Assembly: GCF_013409785.1 (NCBI RefSeq)
Contig: NZ_JACCBV010000001.1
Coordinates: 124,001 to 188,000, forward strand
Length of the DNA: 64,000 bases
Source: Microbacterium immunditiarum
Lineage (GTDB): Bacteria > Actinomycetota > Actinomycetes > Actinomycetales > Microbacteriaceae
Reading direction: 5' to 3'
The translations under genes were made by a program, and so were the position numbers. Positions within the stretch are counted from its first letter, which is position 1; each line of letters begins with the position of its first letter. This document shows, one piece after another, positions 41,362-50,088 of this stretch. Below the pieces are notes generated by a model, which did no database searches, was not told where the DNA came from, and saw only the letters and a list, made by a program, of their open reading frames with translations.

Positions 41362-42729
41362 ATGGCCTCCCGACGCCCGACCGCCACCGCTCCCTACCGG
41401 TGCACCGAGTGCGGGTGGACGACGATCAAGTGGGTCGGGCGCTGCGGCGAGTGCCAGCAATGGGGAACGGTGGTCGAGGCATCCGAGCAGACCGGCATCA
41501 CCCGTACGATCGCGCCCGTGGCGCCCGCTGCCGATCGCGCCGCGCGGCCGATCACGGCGATCGACACGCGCGACTCGCCCCGCCGAACGACCGGCGTCGG
41601 CGAGTTCGACAGGGTGCTCGGCGGAGGCCTCGTACCGGGGGCCGCGATCCTGCTGTCGGGCGAGCCGGGCGTCGGAAAGTCGACGCTGCTGCTCGACGTC
41701 GCGGTGCAGGCCGCGCGCAACGGGCAGCGTGTGCTCTACGCGAGCGCCGAGGAGTCGACCGCACAGGTGCGCCTGCGCGCCGAACGCACCGGCGCGCTCC
41801 ACGACGAGCTGTTCCTCGCGAGCGAGACGGATCTCGCGACGATCCTCGGGCACGTCGACGAGGTGCAGCCCGAGCTGCTCATCGTGGACTCGGTGCAGAC
41901 GGTGTCGTCGGCGCTGTCCGAGGGGATGGCGGGGCATCCGTCTCAAGTGCGCGAAGTCGCCTCGACACTCATCCGCGTCGCGAAACAGCGCGACCTGCCC
42001 GTCGTGATCGTCGGGCACGTCACGAAGGACGGGTCGATCGCCGGCCCGCGCGTGCTCGAGCACCTCGTCGACGTCGTGTGCCACTTCGAGGGCGACCGGC
42101 AGACGTCGCTGCGGTTCGTGCGCGCGCTCAAGAACCGGTTCGGGCCGACGGACGAGGTCGGATGCTTCGACATGACCGGCTCGGGCATCGCCGAGGTTCC
42201 CGACCCGAGCGCGCTGTTCCTCGGACACGGCGCGCCCGTCGCAGGCACGTGCGTCACGATCGCGCTCGAGGGTCGGCGGGCGCTCCCTGTCGAGGTACAG
42301 GCCCTCACCGTCGAGAACAAGGGCCCGAACCCGCGTCGCGTCGTGAACGGCGTCGATGCGGCGCGCGTCGCGATGGTGCTCGCGGTGCTCGAGAGGCGAG
42401 CCGGCATCCGGGTGTCCGACCAGGACGTCTACGTCTCGACGGTCGGCGGCGTGCGGCTCGTCGAGCCCGCGGCCGACCTCGCGATCGCGGTCGCCGTCGC
42501 GAACGCCCTGCGCGATCGCTCGCTCCCCCGCAGCACCGCCGCGATCGGCGAGCTGTCGTTGTCGGGCGAGATCCGTCCGGTGACGCAAGCCGCGCAGCGG
42601 CGCACCGAGGCCGAGCGGCTCGGCTACCGCACGATCGTCGACTCGTCGAGCACGTCGCTGCGGGCGGCGCTCGATCGGCTGCGAGTCGACGTGCAGCCGC
42701 GGGTGGGCGACGACGTTCCTGCGTTCTAG
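41362..42729 (+). CDS. radA: DNA repair protein RadA
   Basis: A 455-residue RecA-like ATPase acting in branch migration during homologous recombination. It has an N-terminal zinc finger (CTECGWTT...CGECQQW, residues ~13-35), Walker A GEPGVGKST (~100-108), the RadA-specific KNRFG motif (~257) and a C-terminal Lon-protease-like domain with the GEIRPV segment. Complete and of standard length. Codon use matches its neighbours. Confidence 0.95.
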   Translation: MASRRPTATAPYRCTECGWTTIKWVGRCGECQQWGTVVEASEQTGITRTIAPVAPAADRAARPITAIDTRDSPRRTTGVGEFDRVLGGGLVPGAAILLSGEPGVGKSTLLLDVAVQAARNGQRVLYASAEESTAQVRLRAERTGALHDELFLASETDLATILGHVDEVQPELLIVDSVQTVSSALSEGMAGHPSQVREVASTLIRVAKQRDLPVVIVGHVTKDGSIAGPRVLEHLVDVVCHFEGDRQTSLRFVRALKNRFGPTDEVGCFDMTGSGIAEVPDPSALFLGHGAPVAGTCVTIALEGRRALPVEVQALTVENKGPNPRRVVNGVDAARVAMVLAVLERRAGIRVSDQDVYVSTVGGVRLVEPAADLAIAVAVANALRDRSLPRSTAAIGELSLSGEIRPVTQAAQRRTEAERLGYRTIVDSSSTSLRAALDRLRVDVQPRVGDDVPAF

Positions 42730-42764
42730 GTAGACAGGGTAGACAATTCAGGTAGACTTCTACC
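42729..42764 (+). promoter_or_regulatory. vapBC operator/promoter
   Basis: Three GGTAGAC direct repeats (42729, 42738, 42751). The last forms a 14-bp palindrome GGTAGACTTCTACC (42751-42764) that overlaps a TAGACT -10-like hexamer. The antitoxin GTG starts six bases after that hexamer, so the mRNA is probably leaderless and the palindrome is the autoregulatory VapB site. Confidence 0.55.
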
Positions 42765-43034
42765 GTGAGTCTCAACATCAAGAATGAGGATGTTCACGCC
42801 GCCGTGCGTGAACTCGCTGACGCTCTCGGCGTCAGTCAGACGTCCGCCGTCGAGGCCGCAGTCCGCGACAAGCTCGACGCGCTGCGCACTGAGCGGCGCC
42901 GCGCCGAGCGCGAGCGGCGGATCCGTCAAGCGGTGGCGGAGCTGCAGGCTGCCGTCGCGGACGACGGTGCGGCCATCGATCTGTGGGCCTACGCCGACGG
43001 CCTGTACGACCGCGACACGGGACTTCCCCGGTGA
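42765..43034 (+). CDS. vapB: VapB-type antitoxin (PSK/Rv0623-like)
   Basis: An 89-residue antitoxin. The N-terminal segment MSLNIKNEDVHAAVRELADA with LGVSQTSAVEAAVRDKL is a ribbon-helix-helix of the Rv0623/PSK family. The C-terminal part (DLWAYADGLYDRDTGLP) would wrap the toxin's active site. GTG start with no SD, directly after the palindromic operator. GTGA overlap couples it to the PIN toxin. Confidence 0.82.
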   Translation: MSLNIKNEDVHAAVRELADALGVSQTSAVEAAVRDKLDALRTERRRAERERRIRQAVAELQAAVADDGAAIDLWAYADGLYDRDTGLPR

Positions 43035-43480
43035 TCATCGACACGTCGGCGCTCATCGCGATCGCGCTCGCAGAACCGGGATCAGAAGAACTGGCGGATG
43101 CCATGGCGAGCGCCAATCGGCGCCTCATGTCGGCGGCGACGTACGTTGAGGCATCCGTCGTGATCGACGCTCGGCAGAACCCCGTCGCAAGCCGCCTCTT
43201 CGACGAGCTGTTCGACGACATCGAGATCGTTCCCGCTACCGCCGAGCAGGCGCGCATCGCACGGGAGGCGTACCGCGACTACGGACGCGGGTCGGGGCAT
43301 CCGGCTCGGCTCAACTTCGGCGACTGCTTCAGTTACGCCCTCGCGACCGAGCGGCGCGAGCCGCTGCTGTATGTCGGCGGCGACTTCGCGCACACTGACA
43401 TCCGCTCAGCACTCGATCCGGCCCGTCAGGCCGGCGCAACTGCGAAGAGCTCCAGCCCTTCGCAGGCCGCCGGCACATAG
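43031..43480 (+). CDS. vapC: VapC-type PIN-domain ribonuclease toxin
   Basis: A 149-residue PIN nuclease. Acidic active-site residues are visible: Asp in VIIDTSAL, Glu in TYVEASVV (~40), Asp in NFGDCFSYALA (~98) and Asp in GGDFAHTD (~117). It cleaves RNA (often tRNA or rRNA) when free of VapB. GTG start overlaps the antitoxin stop. Its last ~55 bases run antisense to the lipoprotein gene end. Confidence 0.85.
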   Translation: MIIDTSALIAIALAEPGSEELADAMASANRRLMSAATYVEASVVIDARQNPVASRLFDELFDDIEIVPATAEQARIAREAYRDYGRGSGHPARLNFGDCFSYALATERREPLLYVGGDFAHTDIRSALDPARQAGATAKSSSPSQAAGT

Positions 43481-43842
43481 CCGCCGCTCACGGGGGAGAA
43501 CCCGCCGCCGAGGGCGATGCGATCGCCGTGGCGGTACTCCTCACCGTCCCACACGAGGACGGTGCCATCCGCTTCGAGCGTCGCGTCGCCCGCGGGGAAG
43601 ACCGGCACCGCGATGTGCCCCTCCGGTGACGCGACCTGCACGCACGCAGGGTCGAGCACGAGGGTTCCCTCGAGGAGCGCGTCCATGCCGGCATCCGGTC
43701 TCGGATACACCGCCAGCGGACCCGATGACGGAACGTCTCCGCCCGACGATCCGGCGCAGGCAGACAGCGCAAGCGCGACGACGAGCACGGATGCCCCGGC
43801 CCACCGCCGCCCCGGAGGAGAAGGGCGAGCGCGGGCGGTCAT
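43426..43842 (-). CDS. putative lipoprotein
   Basis: A 138-residue secreted protein. The N-terminal RRWAGASVLVVALALSACAG contains a lipobox (LSAC, Cys ~29), so it should be anchored to the outer face of the membrane. The mature part is small and beta-rich with two further cysteines (DPACVQV, AACEGL) that could pair. No enzymatic motif. It may be preceded by the small membrane ORF at 43853-43954. Confidence 0.7.
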   Translation of the reverse strand: MTARARPSPPGRRWAGASVLVVALALSACAGSSGGDVPSSGPLAVYPRPDAGMDALLEGTLVLDPACVQVASPEGHIAVPVFPAGDATLEADGTVLVWDGEEYRHGDRIALGGGFSPVSGGYVPAACEGLELFAVAPA

Positions 43843-43852
43843 GGTGAGATCC

Positions 43853-43954
43853 TCAGCGGCCGCGCGCGCGCCGGCGCTGGCTCGGAGCGAACCCGAGCGC
43901 CACGGGGATGATGAGACCCGCGGCGCACACGAAGGCGACCATCACGAACTCCAT
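43853..43954 (-). CDS. small single-span membrane peptide, possible
   Basis: A 33-residue frame (MEFVMVAFVCAAGLIIPVA then GFAPSQRRRARGR) with one hydrophobic helix followed by a basic tail, ending 10 bases before the lipoprotein ATG. Composition is typical of real short membrane proteins, but the Shine-Dalgarno is weak, so it may be chance. Confidence 0.35.
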   Translation of the reverse strand: MEFVMVAFVCAAGLIIPVALGFAPSQRRRARGR

Positions 43955-44049
43955 TCGCGGGAGTCTGCCAAACGGGTACCGTGATGTCGAGATCCGTGTG
44001 GGAGTGTTGCGCAGGTCGGACTCTCACTGAGTGAGGCGCCGCCGGGTGG

Positions 44050-44469
44050 TCACGCGTCGAGCGCGGCGATCAGGTCGGCCGGAGAGGCCTGCATCGCGTG
44101 CGGGCCCGCGATGTCGAAGAACACCGTCGTGATCTCGTCCTCGTGCACCTCGAGGAAGGCCCGGAGCCAAGCCGGCGACTGCAGGGCGACCCCCGGCGGC
44201 AGTGACTCGGGCTTGTTCGCGGCGTCGCTGAACAGCAACAGCGCGACGTCGCCCGTGCGGGGGTCGCGATAGGTCCAGACCTCGCCCGCGTCGAGCGGAT
44301 TGTCGCGCTCGCCGACGCGCAGCAACGGGACGACGGTCGGGCCGTGCCGCAGCGCGAATGCGACGGCCGCCATGTCCTGCGTCTGGAGCGCATCGGCGAG
44401 CTGTGCGTTGCGAAACTCGAGCGGCGGTAAGCCCTTGCGCTTCGCACGACTCTGCTTGCCCGATGCCAT
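44050..44469 (-). CDS. SseB-N-like protein
   Basis: A 139-residue cytoplasmic protein. The central part, with VWTYRDPRTGDVALLLFSD and GVALQSPAWLRAFLE, resembles the N-terminal domain of SseB family proteins, a fold of unknown role in actinobacteria. A basic N-terminus (GKQSRAKRKG) precedes. Complete, standing alone between convergent and divergent neighbours. Confidence in the gene is higher than in the family. Confidence 0.6.
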   Translation of the reverse strand: MASGKQSRAKRKGLPPLEFRNAQLADALQTQDMAAVAFALRHGPTVVPLLRVGERDNPLDAGEVWTYRDPRTGDVALLLFSDAANKPESLPPGVALQSPAWLRAFLEVHEDEITTVFFDIAGPHAMQASPADLIAALDA

Positions 44470-44764
44470 CCGTCCAGCGTAGTGGCGGTGGGCAGCGACG
44501 AGCGTGGCCCTCTCAGATCGCCTTGGGATGGGCGACCCGAGAGGGCCGACTGCTCACCGCGGTGCTCGCAACTCGCTGGGGTCGAGTATCGCTGTCTGGG
44601 GTCAGCGCGAGCCATCTCCGCTCGGGAGCTGATTCAAGGCTAGGTGAGCTCGAAACATTCGTCTGTCCCCTCTTCGGGGGACAGACGATGAGAGAACTCT
44701 CATTTAACGGGATCGGGCCCTGCAGAGAGGCCCAGTGAATGGGCTCACAGTACTCGACGACGGA
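44470..44764. other. intergenic region with hairpin
   Basis: A 295-bp interval with no supported gene. It carries a perfect 10-bp hairpin (44661-44670 with 44677-44686, loop TCTTCG). Short frames over it are not conserved-looking. Confidence 0.5.
44661..44686. terminator. hairpin terminator
   Basis: GTCTGTCCCC and GGGGACAGAC arms with a six-base TCTTCG loop, about 80 bases past the end of the minus-strand gene at 44765-45499. It probably terminates that transcript. Confidence 0.6.
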
Positions 44765-45499
44765 TCAGTATAGAAGGAACTGCTTCGACTGCGTCGAAGT
44801 GAAGCCGCCGATCTCGACGCTGAGGTGATACGAGGCGCCCCCCGCGCCGGCTCGCGGCCGCTCGTCGTCACCGCACGTCGAGATGGAAGAGCGCGTGCGA
44901 TCCCACACGATGGGCGTCGCGCTGGCGACGGCCTGGCCGGCCTTGAGCGTGACGACGACGTCGCTGGGAGCCGACTGGCAGTCCGTCGAACGCCACCACG
45001 TGTCGCTGCCGCTGCTGATGACGAACGACTGCGTCGCGGTGCCGACGTTGATCGTGCAGTCCTGCGCCGAGACGTTCGTGAGCCTGATCGACAGCTGCGG
45101 GTTCTGGCCCGACGCGTACGTGTCCTGGTCGGTGACCGCCTCGACCGTCACATCCCGCGCGCGGCAGGGATCGATCGCGGGCGTCGTGGACGGCGGGGCG
45201 GATCCCTCTTCGGGTGGCGTCGACGTCCCCGGCGGCGCCTCGGTGCCCGCCTCCTCCGCGGCAGGGGTCTGCGAACCGCCGATCTCGGGCGCAGGGATGG
45301 CGGTCGTGGCATCCGTCGTCTCGGTGCTCGACGGAGTGGCCGCAGGGCCGGCCGCGAACGCGTCGGCCCAGCTGCGCCACGGCTGCGCGATGAGGAGCCA
45401 GATCGCAGCGATCACGATCAAGAGCCCCAGCAGCACCGTCAGCCGGCGCCGCCGATACACCGCGGGCGGATGCCGCCGTCGCCGTGTCGTGCCGCTCAT
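44765..45499 (-). CDS. membrane-anchored extracellular protein
   Basis: A 244-residue protein. A basic N-terminus (TTRRRRHPPAVYRRRR) precedes one membrane helix (about residues 20-38). A Ser/Thr/Pro-rich linker of ~70 residues and an Ig-like beta domain follow, with cysteines at PCRARDV, QDCTINV, STDCQSA and STCGDDE. Asn-rich strand patterns (NVSAQDCTINVG) recall DUF4232-type domains. Function unknown, extracytoplasmic location likely. Confidence 0.65.
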   Translation of the reverse strand: MSGTTRRRRHPPAVYRRRRLTVLLGLLIVIAAIWLLIAQPWRSWADAFAAGPAATPSSTETTDATTAIPAPEIGGSQTPAAEEAGTEAPPGTSTPPEEGSAPPSTTPAIDPCRARDVTVEAVTDQDTYASGQNPQLSIRLTNVSAQDCTINVGTATQSFVISSGSDTWWRSTDCQSAPSDVVVTLKAGQAVASATPIVWDRTRSSISTCGDDERPRAGAGGASYHLSVEIGGFTSTQSKQFLLY

Positions 45500-45550
45500 G
45501 CGTCCAGGGTAGGTCTCGCCCCTCGCCGCGCCCCGACGGCACGCCCGGGA

Positions 45551-46162
45551 TCAGCGCGTGCGCAAGCCGTCGAGCGCGACGGCGAGCACGTCGCCCGCGA
45601 GCTCGTCGGCGCCCTCGGGACCGGTCGGCCGGTACCACTCGACGATCGAGTTGACCATGCCGAACACGAGACGGGTGGCGACGGATGCCTCGATGTCGGC
45701 GCGCACGGACCCCTCGGCCTGCGCCTCGCGCACGAGCGCGGTGATCGCGTGGTCGAACGCCCGACGGCGTTCGAGCGCCGAGCGCTCCACCGCGCTGTTG
45801 CCCCGCACGCGCAGCAGCAACGTCACGTACGGAAGTCGCGCCACAAGGACGCGCACCGCCCCGCGGAGCACGAACGCCAGCCGCTCGGTCGCGGTGCCCT
45901 CGGTCGCGCCGGGCTCGACGAGGACTCCCTCGAGGGCGCCGAGCGCCTCCTCGAGCGCGACGCCGAGCAACTGCTCCTTCGAGTCGAAGTGGTGGTAGAG
46001 CGCCGACTTCGACAGCCCGAGCCGGTCGGCGAGGGCCGAGATCGGCGTCGCATCGAAGCCGTGCTCGTTGAAGACGGCGACGGCGACGTCGAGCACCGCG
46101 TCCTGGTCGTAGCCCGGGCGGCCTCGGCGCGAGGCGACGGGAGGCTCGGCGGCGGTCGTCAC
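45551..46162 (-). CDS. paaR: TetR-family repressor of phenylacetate genes (PaaR-like)
   Basis: A 203-residue TetR regulator. The N-terminal HTH is FDATPISALADRLGLSKSALYHHF (split: FDATPISALADRLG then LSKSALYHHF). A helical ligand-binding domain follows, ending in WYRPTGPEGADELAGDVL, typical of TetR proteins controlling acyl-CoA catabolism. GTG start at 46162. It is divergent from paaF with the operator at 46209-46236 between them. The ligand is probably phenylacetyl-CoA, by analogy to PaaR/PaaX systems (inference). Confidence 0.78.
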   Translation of the reverse strand: MTTAAEPPVASRRGRPGYDQDAVLDVAVAVFNEHGFDATPISALADRLGLSKSALYHHFDSKEQLLGVALEEALGALEGVLVEPGATEGTATERLAFVLRGAVRVLVARLPYVTLLLRVRGNSAVERSALERRRAFDHAITALVREAQAEGSVRADIEASVATRLVFGMVNSIVEWYRPTGPEGADELAGDVLAVALDGLRTR

Positions 46163-46208
46163 GGGCTCCAGTCTGTCACCGCCGGTGGCGGATGCGGGTC
46201 GTCTCTGC

Positions 46209-46236
46209 CATAATTCCTGAACGATCGGTAAGTAAT
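46209..46236. promoter_or_regulatory. paa operator/promoter, copy 1
   Basis: CATAAT, 2 bases, CTGAACGATCGGT, 2 bases, GTAAT. The same pattern stands before paaA (52170-52197). CATAAT is a likely -10 and the partly palindromic AACGATCGGT core is a TetR-type site, so repressor binding would cover the transcription start. It excludes the ATG at 46235 as the real paaF start. Confidence 0.7.
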
Positions 46237-46255
46237 GGCGATCGAGAGGACGACG

Positions 46256-47008
46256 ATGCCCGAGCCCGCGACGCGCGCCTGCTTGCGCGTCGAGCGCCTG
46301 GCTGATCGGGTGGTCGCGACCCTCGATCGTCCCGAGGCCCGGAACGCGATCGACCAGGCGATGATCGACGCCCTCCATGCCCTGTGCGCAGAGCTCGAGG
46401 CGTCGCCGGCGGTGCTCATCCTCACGGGCGCCGACGGCGTGTTCGCATCCGGAGCCGACATCGCCCAGTTGCGCGACCGGCGCGCCGAGAACGCGCGCCG
46501 CGGCATCAACGCGCACGCCTTCCGCCGCATCCGCGCGCTCCCGATGCCCGTGATCGCCGCGATCGACGGCTGGGCGCTGGGCGGCGGCGCCGAGCTCGCC
46601 TATGCCGCCGACCTGCGGATCGGCACGCCGCGCATGCGCATCGGCAACCCGGAGACGGGCCTCGGCATCATCGCGGCCGCCGGTGCGACCTGGCTGCTGC
46701 CGCGGCTCGTCGGCGACGCCCGAGCGAGCGAGCTGCTCCTCACGGGTCGGGTGCTCGACGCCGAGGCCGCCCTCGCCTGGGGGCTCGTGTCGTCACTGCA
46801 CGAGCCCGACGACCTGCTGCCCGCCGCACACGCGCTCGCTGATCGGATCACCGCGAACGATCGTCTCGCCACGATGCACACGAAGCGCGCGCTCCTCGCA
46901 CCGGAAGAGGCACACCCTGACATCGAGCTCGAGTTGCAGGCAGAGTTGTTCGAGAGTCCCGAGAAGTTCCGCCGCATGACCGACTTCCTCGAGAGGAAGA
47001 AGCGATGA
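46256..47008 (+). CDS. paaF: enoyl-CoA hydratase (PaaF-like)
   Basis: A 250-residue crotonase-fold enzyme, probably 2,3-dehydroadipyl-CoA hydratase of lower phenylacetate catabolism. Oxyanion-hole segments FASGADIAQL (~65) and GWALGGGAELAYAADLRI (~105-122) and the catalytic Glu region NPETGLGII (~132) are present. I chose the ATG at 46256 with SD GAGAGGA; the ATG at 46235 lies in the operator. ATGA overlap couples it to the dehydrogenase gene. Confidence 0.82.
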   Translation: MPEPATRACLRVERLADRVVATLDRPEARNAIDQAMIDALHALCAELEASPAVLILTGADGVFASGADIAQLRDRRAENARRGINAHAFRRIRALPMPVIAAIDGWALGGGAELAYAADLRIGTPRMRIGNPETGLGIIAAAGATWLLPRLVGDARASELLLTGRVLDAEAALAWGLVSSLHEPDDLLPAAHALADRITANDRLATMHTKRALLAPEEAHPDIELELQAELFESPEKFRRMTDFLERKKR

Positions 47009-48009
47009 GCTCCGTTGACCCGTCGTCTCGCTTCGCTCGCTCCGGGCCCGAGGGGTGGGGCGCCGCGCGCTCGCCCGGGGTGAGCCCGTCGACCCACGGC
47101 AACGCCCGCGCGGCGACCGAGGACTCCGCCGCCGGCTTGACCTCGCGCGTGCCCGAGCGCGTCGGCGTGCTCGGCGGCGGCCGCATGGGCTCCGGCATCG
47201 CGCACGCGTTCGCCGTTGCCGGTGCACGCGTGGTCGTGGTCGAGCGGGACCGCGAGTCGGCGGATGCATCGGGGCGCCGCATCCGCGATTCCCTCCGTCG
47301 CACGGCCGAGCGCTCTGCCACCGCGGGCGAGCCGCTCTCACCGCTCGACGCGCTCTCGTCGGCGTTCACGATCACGACCGACGTGTCGCTCTTCGCGTCG
47401 TGCGGCCTCGTGGTCGAGGCGGTTCCCGAGGATCGCACCCTCAAGGCCGCCGAGCTCGCGCGGGCGGAGGCGGCGATCGCGCCCGGTGCGGTGCTCGCGA
47501 CGAACACGTCGTCGATCCCGATCGAGGCCCTCGCCGAGAGCCTCGCGCGTCCGGAGCGCTTCCTCGGACTGCACTTCTTCAACCCCGTGCCGTCGTCGCA
47601 GCTCGTCGAGATCATCGTGGGCTCGTCCACCGATTCCGCGGTGGTCGACGACGCGTTCGGGTGGGTGTCCGCCCTCGGCAAGCGCCCCATCATCGTGCGC
47701 GACAGTCCCGGGTTCGCGTCGAGCAGGCTCGGCGTGATGCTCGGGCTCGAGGCGATCCGCATGCTCGAGGAGGGCGTCGCGAGCGCGGAGGACATCGACG
47801 CGGCGATGGAGCTCGGGTACCGGCATCCGATCGGGCCGCTGCGCACGACCGATGTCGTCGGACTCGACGTGCGCCTCGCGATCGCCGAAGAGCTCGAGCG
47901 CACGCTCGGCGAGCGCTACACACCTCCCGAGCTGCTGCGCCGCATGGTCGCCGACGGGCACCTCGGCCGCAAGTCCGGCCGGGGCTTCTACGAATGGAAT
48001 GACAGATGA
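47005..48009 (+). CDS. paaH: 3-hydroxyacyl-CoA dehydrogenase (PaaH)
   Basis: A 334-residue NAD-dependent enzyme oxidising 3-hydroxyadipyl-CoA. Rossmann motif GVLGGGRMGSGIAHAFA begins near residue 52 and the catalytic region LGLHFFNPVP lies near 190. The first ~48 residues are an unusual extension. It is encoded by DNA resembling an intergenic repeat (GTCTCGCTTCGCTCGCTC) found elsewhere in the window, and the normal family start would be near VPERVGVLGGG. Start overlaps the paaF stop and the stop overlaps paaZ by 4 bases. Confidence 0.85.
   Translation: MSSVDPSSRFARSGPEGWGAARSPGVSPSTHGNARAATEDSAAGLTSRVPERVGVLGGGRMGSGIAHAFAVAGARVVVVERDRESADASGRRIRDSLRRTAERSATAGEPLSPLDALSSAFTITTDVSLFASCGLVVEAVPEDRTLKAAELARAEAAIAPGAVLATNTSSIPIEALAESLARPERFLGLHFFNPVPSSQLVEIIVGSSTDSAVVDDAFGWVSALGKRPIIVRDSPGFASSRLGVMLGLEAIRMLEEGVASAEDIDAAMELGYRHPIGPLRTTDVVGLDVRLAIAEELERTLGERYTPPELLRRMVADGHLGRKSGRGFYEWNDR
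47018..47100. repeat. REP-like sequence inside the paaH 5' coding region
   Basis: The stretch beginning GACCCGTCGTCTCGC and continuing TTCGCTCGCTCCGGG matches the consensus of small intergenic repeats seen at 56971-57045 and 57570-57607. It is in frame and has no stop codon, so it is translated as the N-terminal extension of PaaH. Confidence 0.5.
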
Positions 48010-50081
48010 CACAGATCGTGGCGAGCTACCTGAGCGACGAATGGTGGCGACCGGATGCCGCGACCGACGCCGCCGTCGTGCGAGACGCGTCGACGGGCGA
48101 GGAGGTCGCGCGCATCAGCGCGGCGGGCGCCGACATCGCGGGCGCGCTCGAGCATGCGCGCACGGTCGGGCAGCGCAGCCTCAGCACGATGACATTCCAT
48201 CAGCGGGCCCTCCTGCTCAAGCAGTTCGCGCAGGCGCTGACCGAGCGCAAGGCGGAGCTGTACGAGCTGTCGAAGCACGCCGGAGCGACGCAGCGCGACG
48301 CGATGATCGACGTCGACGGCGGCATCGGCGTGCTGTTCACCTACTCGTCGAAGGGGCGCCGCGAGCTGCCGAACGCGTCGGTGATCGTCGACGGCCCCGT
48401 CGAGGTGCTCTCGAAGGACGGCTCATTCCTCGGACGGCATATCTACACGCGCCTGCCGGGTGTCGCGGTGCAGATCAACGCGTTCAACTTCCCCGTGTGG
48501 GGCGCGCTCGAGAAGTTCGCACCGGCCTTCCTCGCGGGTGTGCCCACGCTCGTGAAGCCCGCGACGCCGACGGCGTACCTCGCCGAGGCGTGGGTGCGCA
48601 TCCTCGTCGAGTCGGGGCTGCTCCCGGCCGGATCGCTCCAGCTTCTGAGCGGCTCGGCACACGACCTGCTCGACCACCTGCGACTCGGCGATCTCATCGG
48701 GTTCACGGGGAGCGCGTCGACCGCGGAGCGCCTCCGCGCGCACCCGAGCGTCCAGACGGGGGGTGTGCGCTTCACCGTCGAGACGGACTCGATCAACGCG
48801 TCGGTGCTCGGCCCCGATGCCGAGCCCGGGACGCCCGAGTTCGAGGCCTACGTGAAGCAGCTGATGGTCGAGCTCACGAGCAAGACCGGGCAGAAGTGCA
48901 CCGCGATCCGGCGGGCGATCGTGCCCGAGGCATCCGTCGACGCCGTCGTCGAGGCCCTCCGCTCCGCGATCGAGAGCCGCGTCGTGATCGGCGACCCGCA
49001 CCACGAGTCCGTCACGATGGGCCCGCTCGTGTCGACCGAGCAGCGCGACGACGTGCTGCGGCAGGTCGCCGCGCTCGAGTCGGCGGGCGGCCTCGTCCTC
49101 GTGGGGTCGACGGATGCCCCACCCGTCGTCCACGCCGACGGCACCGTCGCCCCGGCGCCCGAGGGCGCCTTCGTGGCCCCGATCCTCGTCGGCTTCGGCC
49201 ACGACGCGCCCGACGCCGTGCACGAGGTCGAGGCGTTCGGACCGGTCGCGAGCCTGCTCCCCTACTCGACGCTCGACGAGGCGGCGCGCCTCGTCGACCG
49301 GGGCGGCGGCTCGCTCGTCACGAGCGTCGCGACGAACGATCCGGCGGTCGCGGTCCAGCTGCTCTCGCACATCGGCGCCTACAACGGACGCGTGCTCTTC
49401 CTCAACCGCGACAACGCGCGGACCTCGACGGGCCACGGCTCGCCCGTGCCGCACCTCGTGCACGGCGGTCCGGGGCGCGCGGGCGGGGGCGAGGAGCTCG
49501 GTGGCATCCGCGCGGTGCTGCACCACATGCAGCGCACGGCGGTGCAGGGTTCCCCCGAGATGCTGACCGCGCTCACCGGCGTGTGGCATGAGGGCGCGCC
49601 CGCGCGCCACGACGTGCATCCGTTCCGCAAGTCGCTCGCCGAGCTGCGCCTGGGCGATCAGTTCGCGTCGGAGCCACGGTCCGTCACCCTCGACGACATC
49701 GAGACCTTCGCGCACTTCACGGGCGACACGTTCTACGCGCACATGGACGAGGCCGCGGCCTCCGCCAACCCGTTCTTCCCCGGACGGGTCGCGCACGGCT
49801 ACCTGCTCGTCTCGTGGGCGGCGGGCCTGTTCGTCGACCCCGATCCGGGCCCCGTGCTCGCGAACTACGGGCTCGAGAACCTGCGGTTCATGACGCCTGT
49901 GTCGCCGGGCGACGAGATCCGCGTCGTGCTGACGGCGAAGCAGATCACGCCGCGCGAGACCGAGGACTACGGCGAGGTGCGCTGGGACGCGGTCATCCGC
50001 AACCAGCGCGACGAGACGGTCGCGACCTACGACGTGCTCACCCTCGTCGCGAAGGAGCACGCCGCGGTCGCGACCGCCTGA
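48006..50081 (+). CDS. paaZ: bifunctional oxepin-CoA hydrolase / semialdehyde dehydrogenase (PaaZ)
   Basis: A 691-residue two-domain enzyme that opens the oxepin-CoA ring and oxidises the resulting aldehyde. The N-terminal aldehyde dehydrogenase domain (~1-520) has catalytic Glu in FTVETDSINAS (~258) and Cys in GQKCTAIRR (~298). The C-terminal MaoC-type hydratase domain (~540-690) has FTGDTFYAHMDEAAA and FPGRVAHGYLLVS. Length matches PaaZ. It overlaps the paaH stop and ends the paaF-H-Z operon. Confidence 0.92.
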   Translation: MTQIVASYLSDEWWRPDAATDAAVVRDASTGEEVARISAAGADIAGALEHARTVGQRSLSTMTFHQRALLLKQFAQALTERKAELYELSKHAGATQRDAMIDVDGGIGVLFTYSSKGRRELPNASVIVDGPVEVLSKDGSFLGRHIYTRLPGVAVQINAFNFPVWGALEKFAPAFLAGVPTLVKPATPTAYLAEAWVRILVESGLLPAGSLQLLSGSAHDLLDHLRLGDLIGFTGSASTAERLRAHPSVQTGGVRFTVETDSINASVLGPDAEPGTPEFEAYVKQLMVELTSKTGQKCTAIRRAIVPEASVDAVVEALRSAIESRVVIGDPHHESVTMGPLVSTEQRDDVLRQVAALESAGGLVLVGSTDAPPVVHADGTVAPAPEGAFVAPILVGFGHDAPDAVHEVEAFGPVASLLPYSTLDEAARLVDRGGGSLVTSVATNDPAVAVQLLSHIGAYNGRVLFLNRDNARTSTGHGSPVPHLVHGGPGRAGGGEELGGIRAVLHHMQRTAVQGSPEMLTALTGVWHEGAPARHDVHPFRKSLAELRLGDQFASEPRSVTLDDIETFAHFTGDTFYAHMDEAAASANPFFPGRVAHGYLLVSWAAGLFVDPDPGPVLANYGLENLRFMTPVSPGDEIRVVLTAKQITPRETEDYGEVRWDAVIRNQRDETVATYDVLTLVAKEHAAVATA

Positions 50082-50088
50082 ATCGTCG

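Noticed and set aside
44358-44738. Plus-strand frame across the 44470-44764 gap
   Set aside because: Half of it is antisense to the SseB-N-like gene and the rest lacks protein-like composition or a ribosome-binding site.
46235-46255. ATG at 46235 as the paaF start
   Set aside because: It lies within the conserved operator/promoter motif, while the ATG at 46256 has a proper Shine-Dalgarno.
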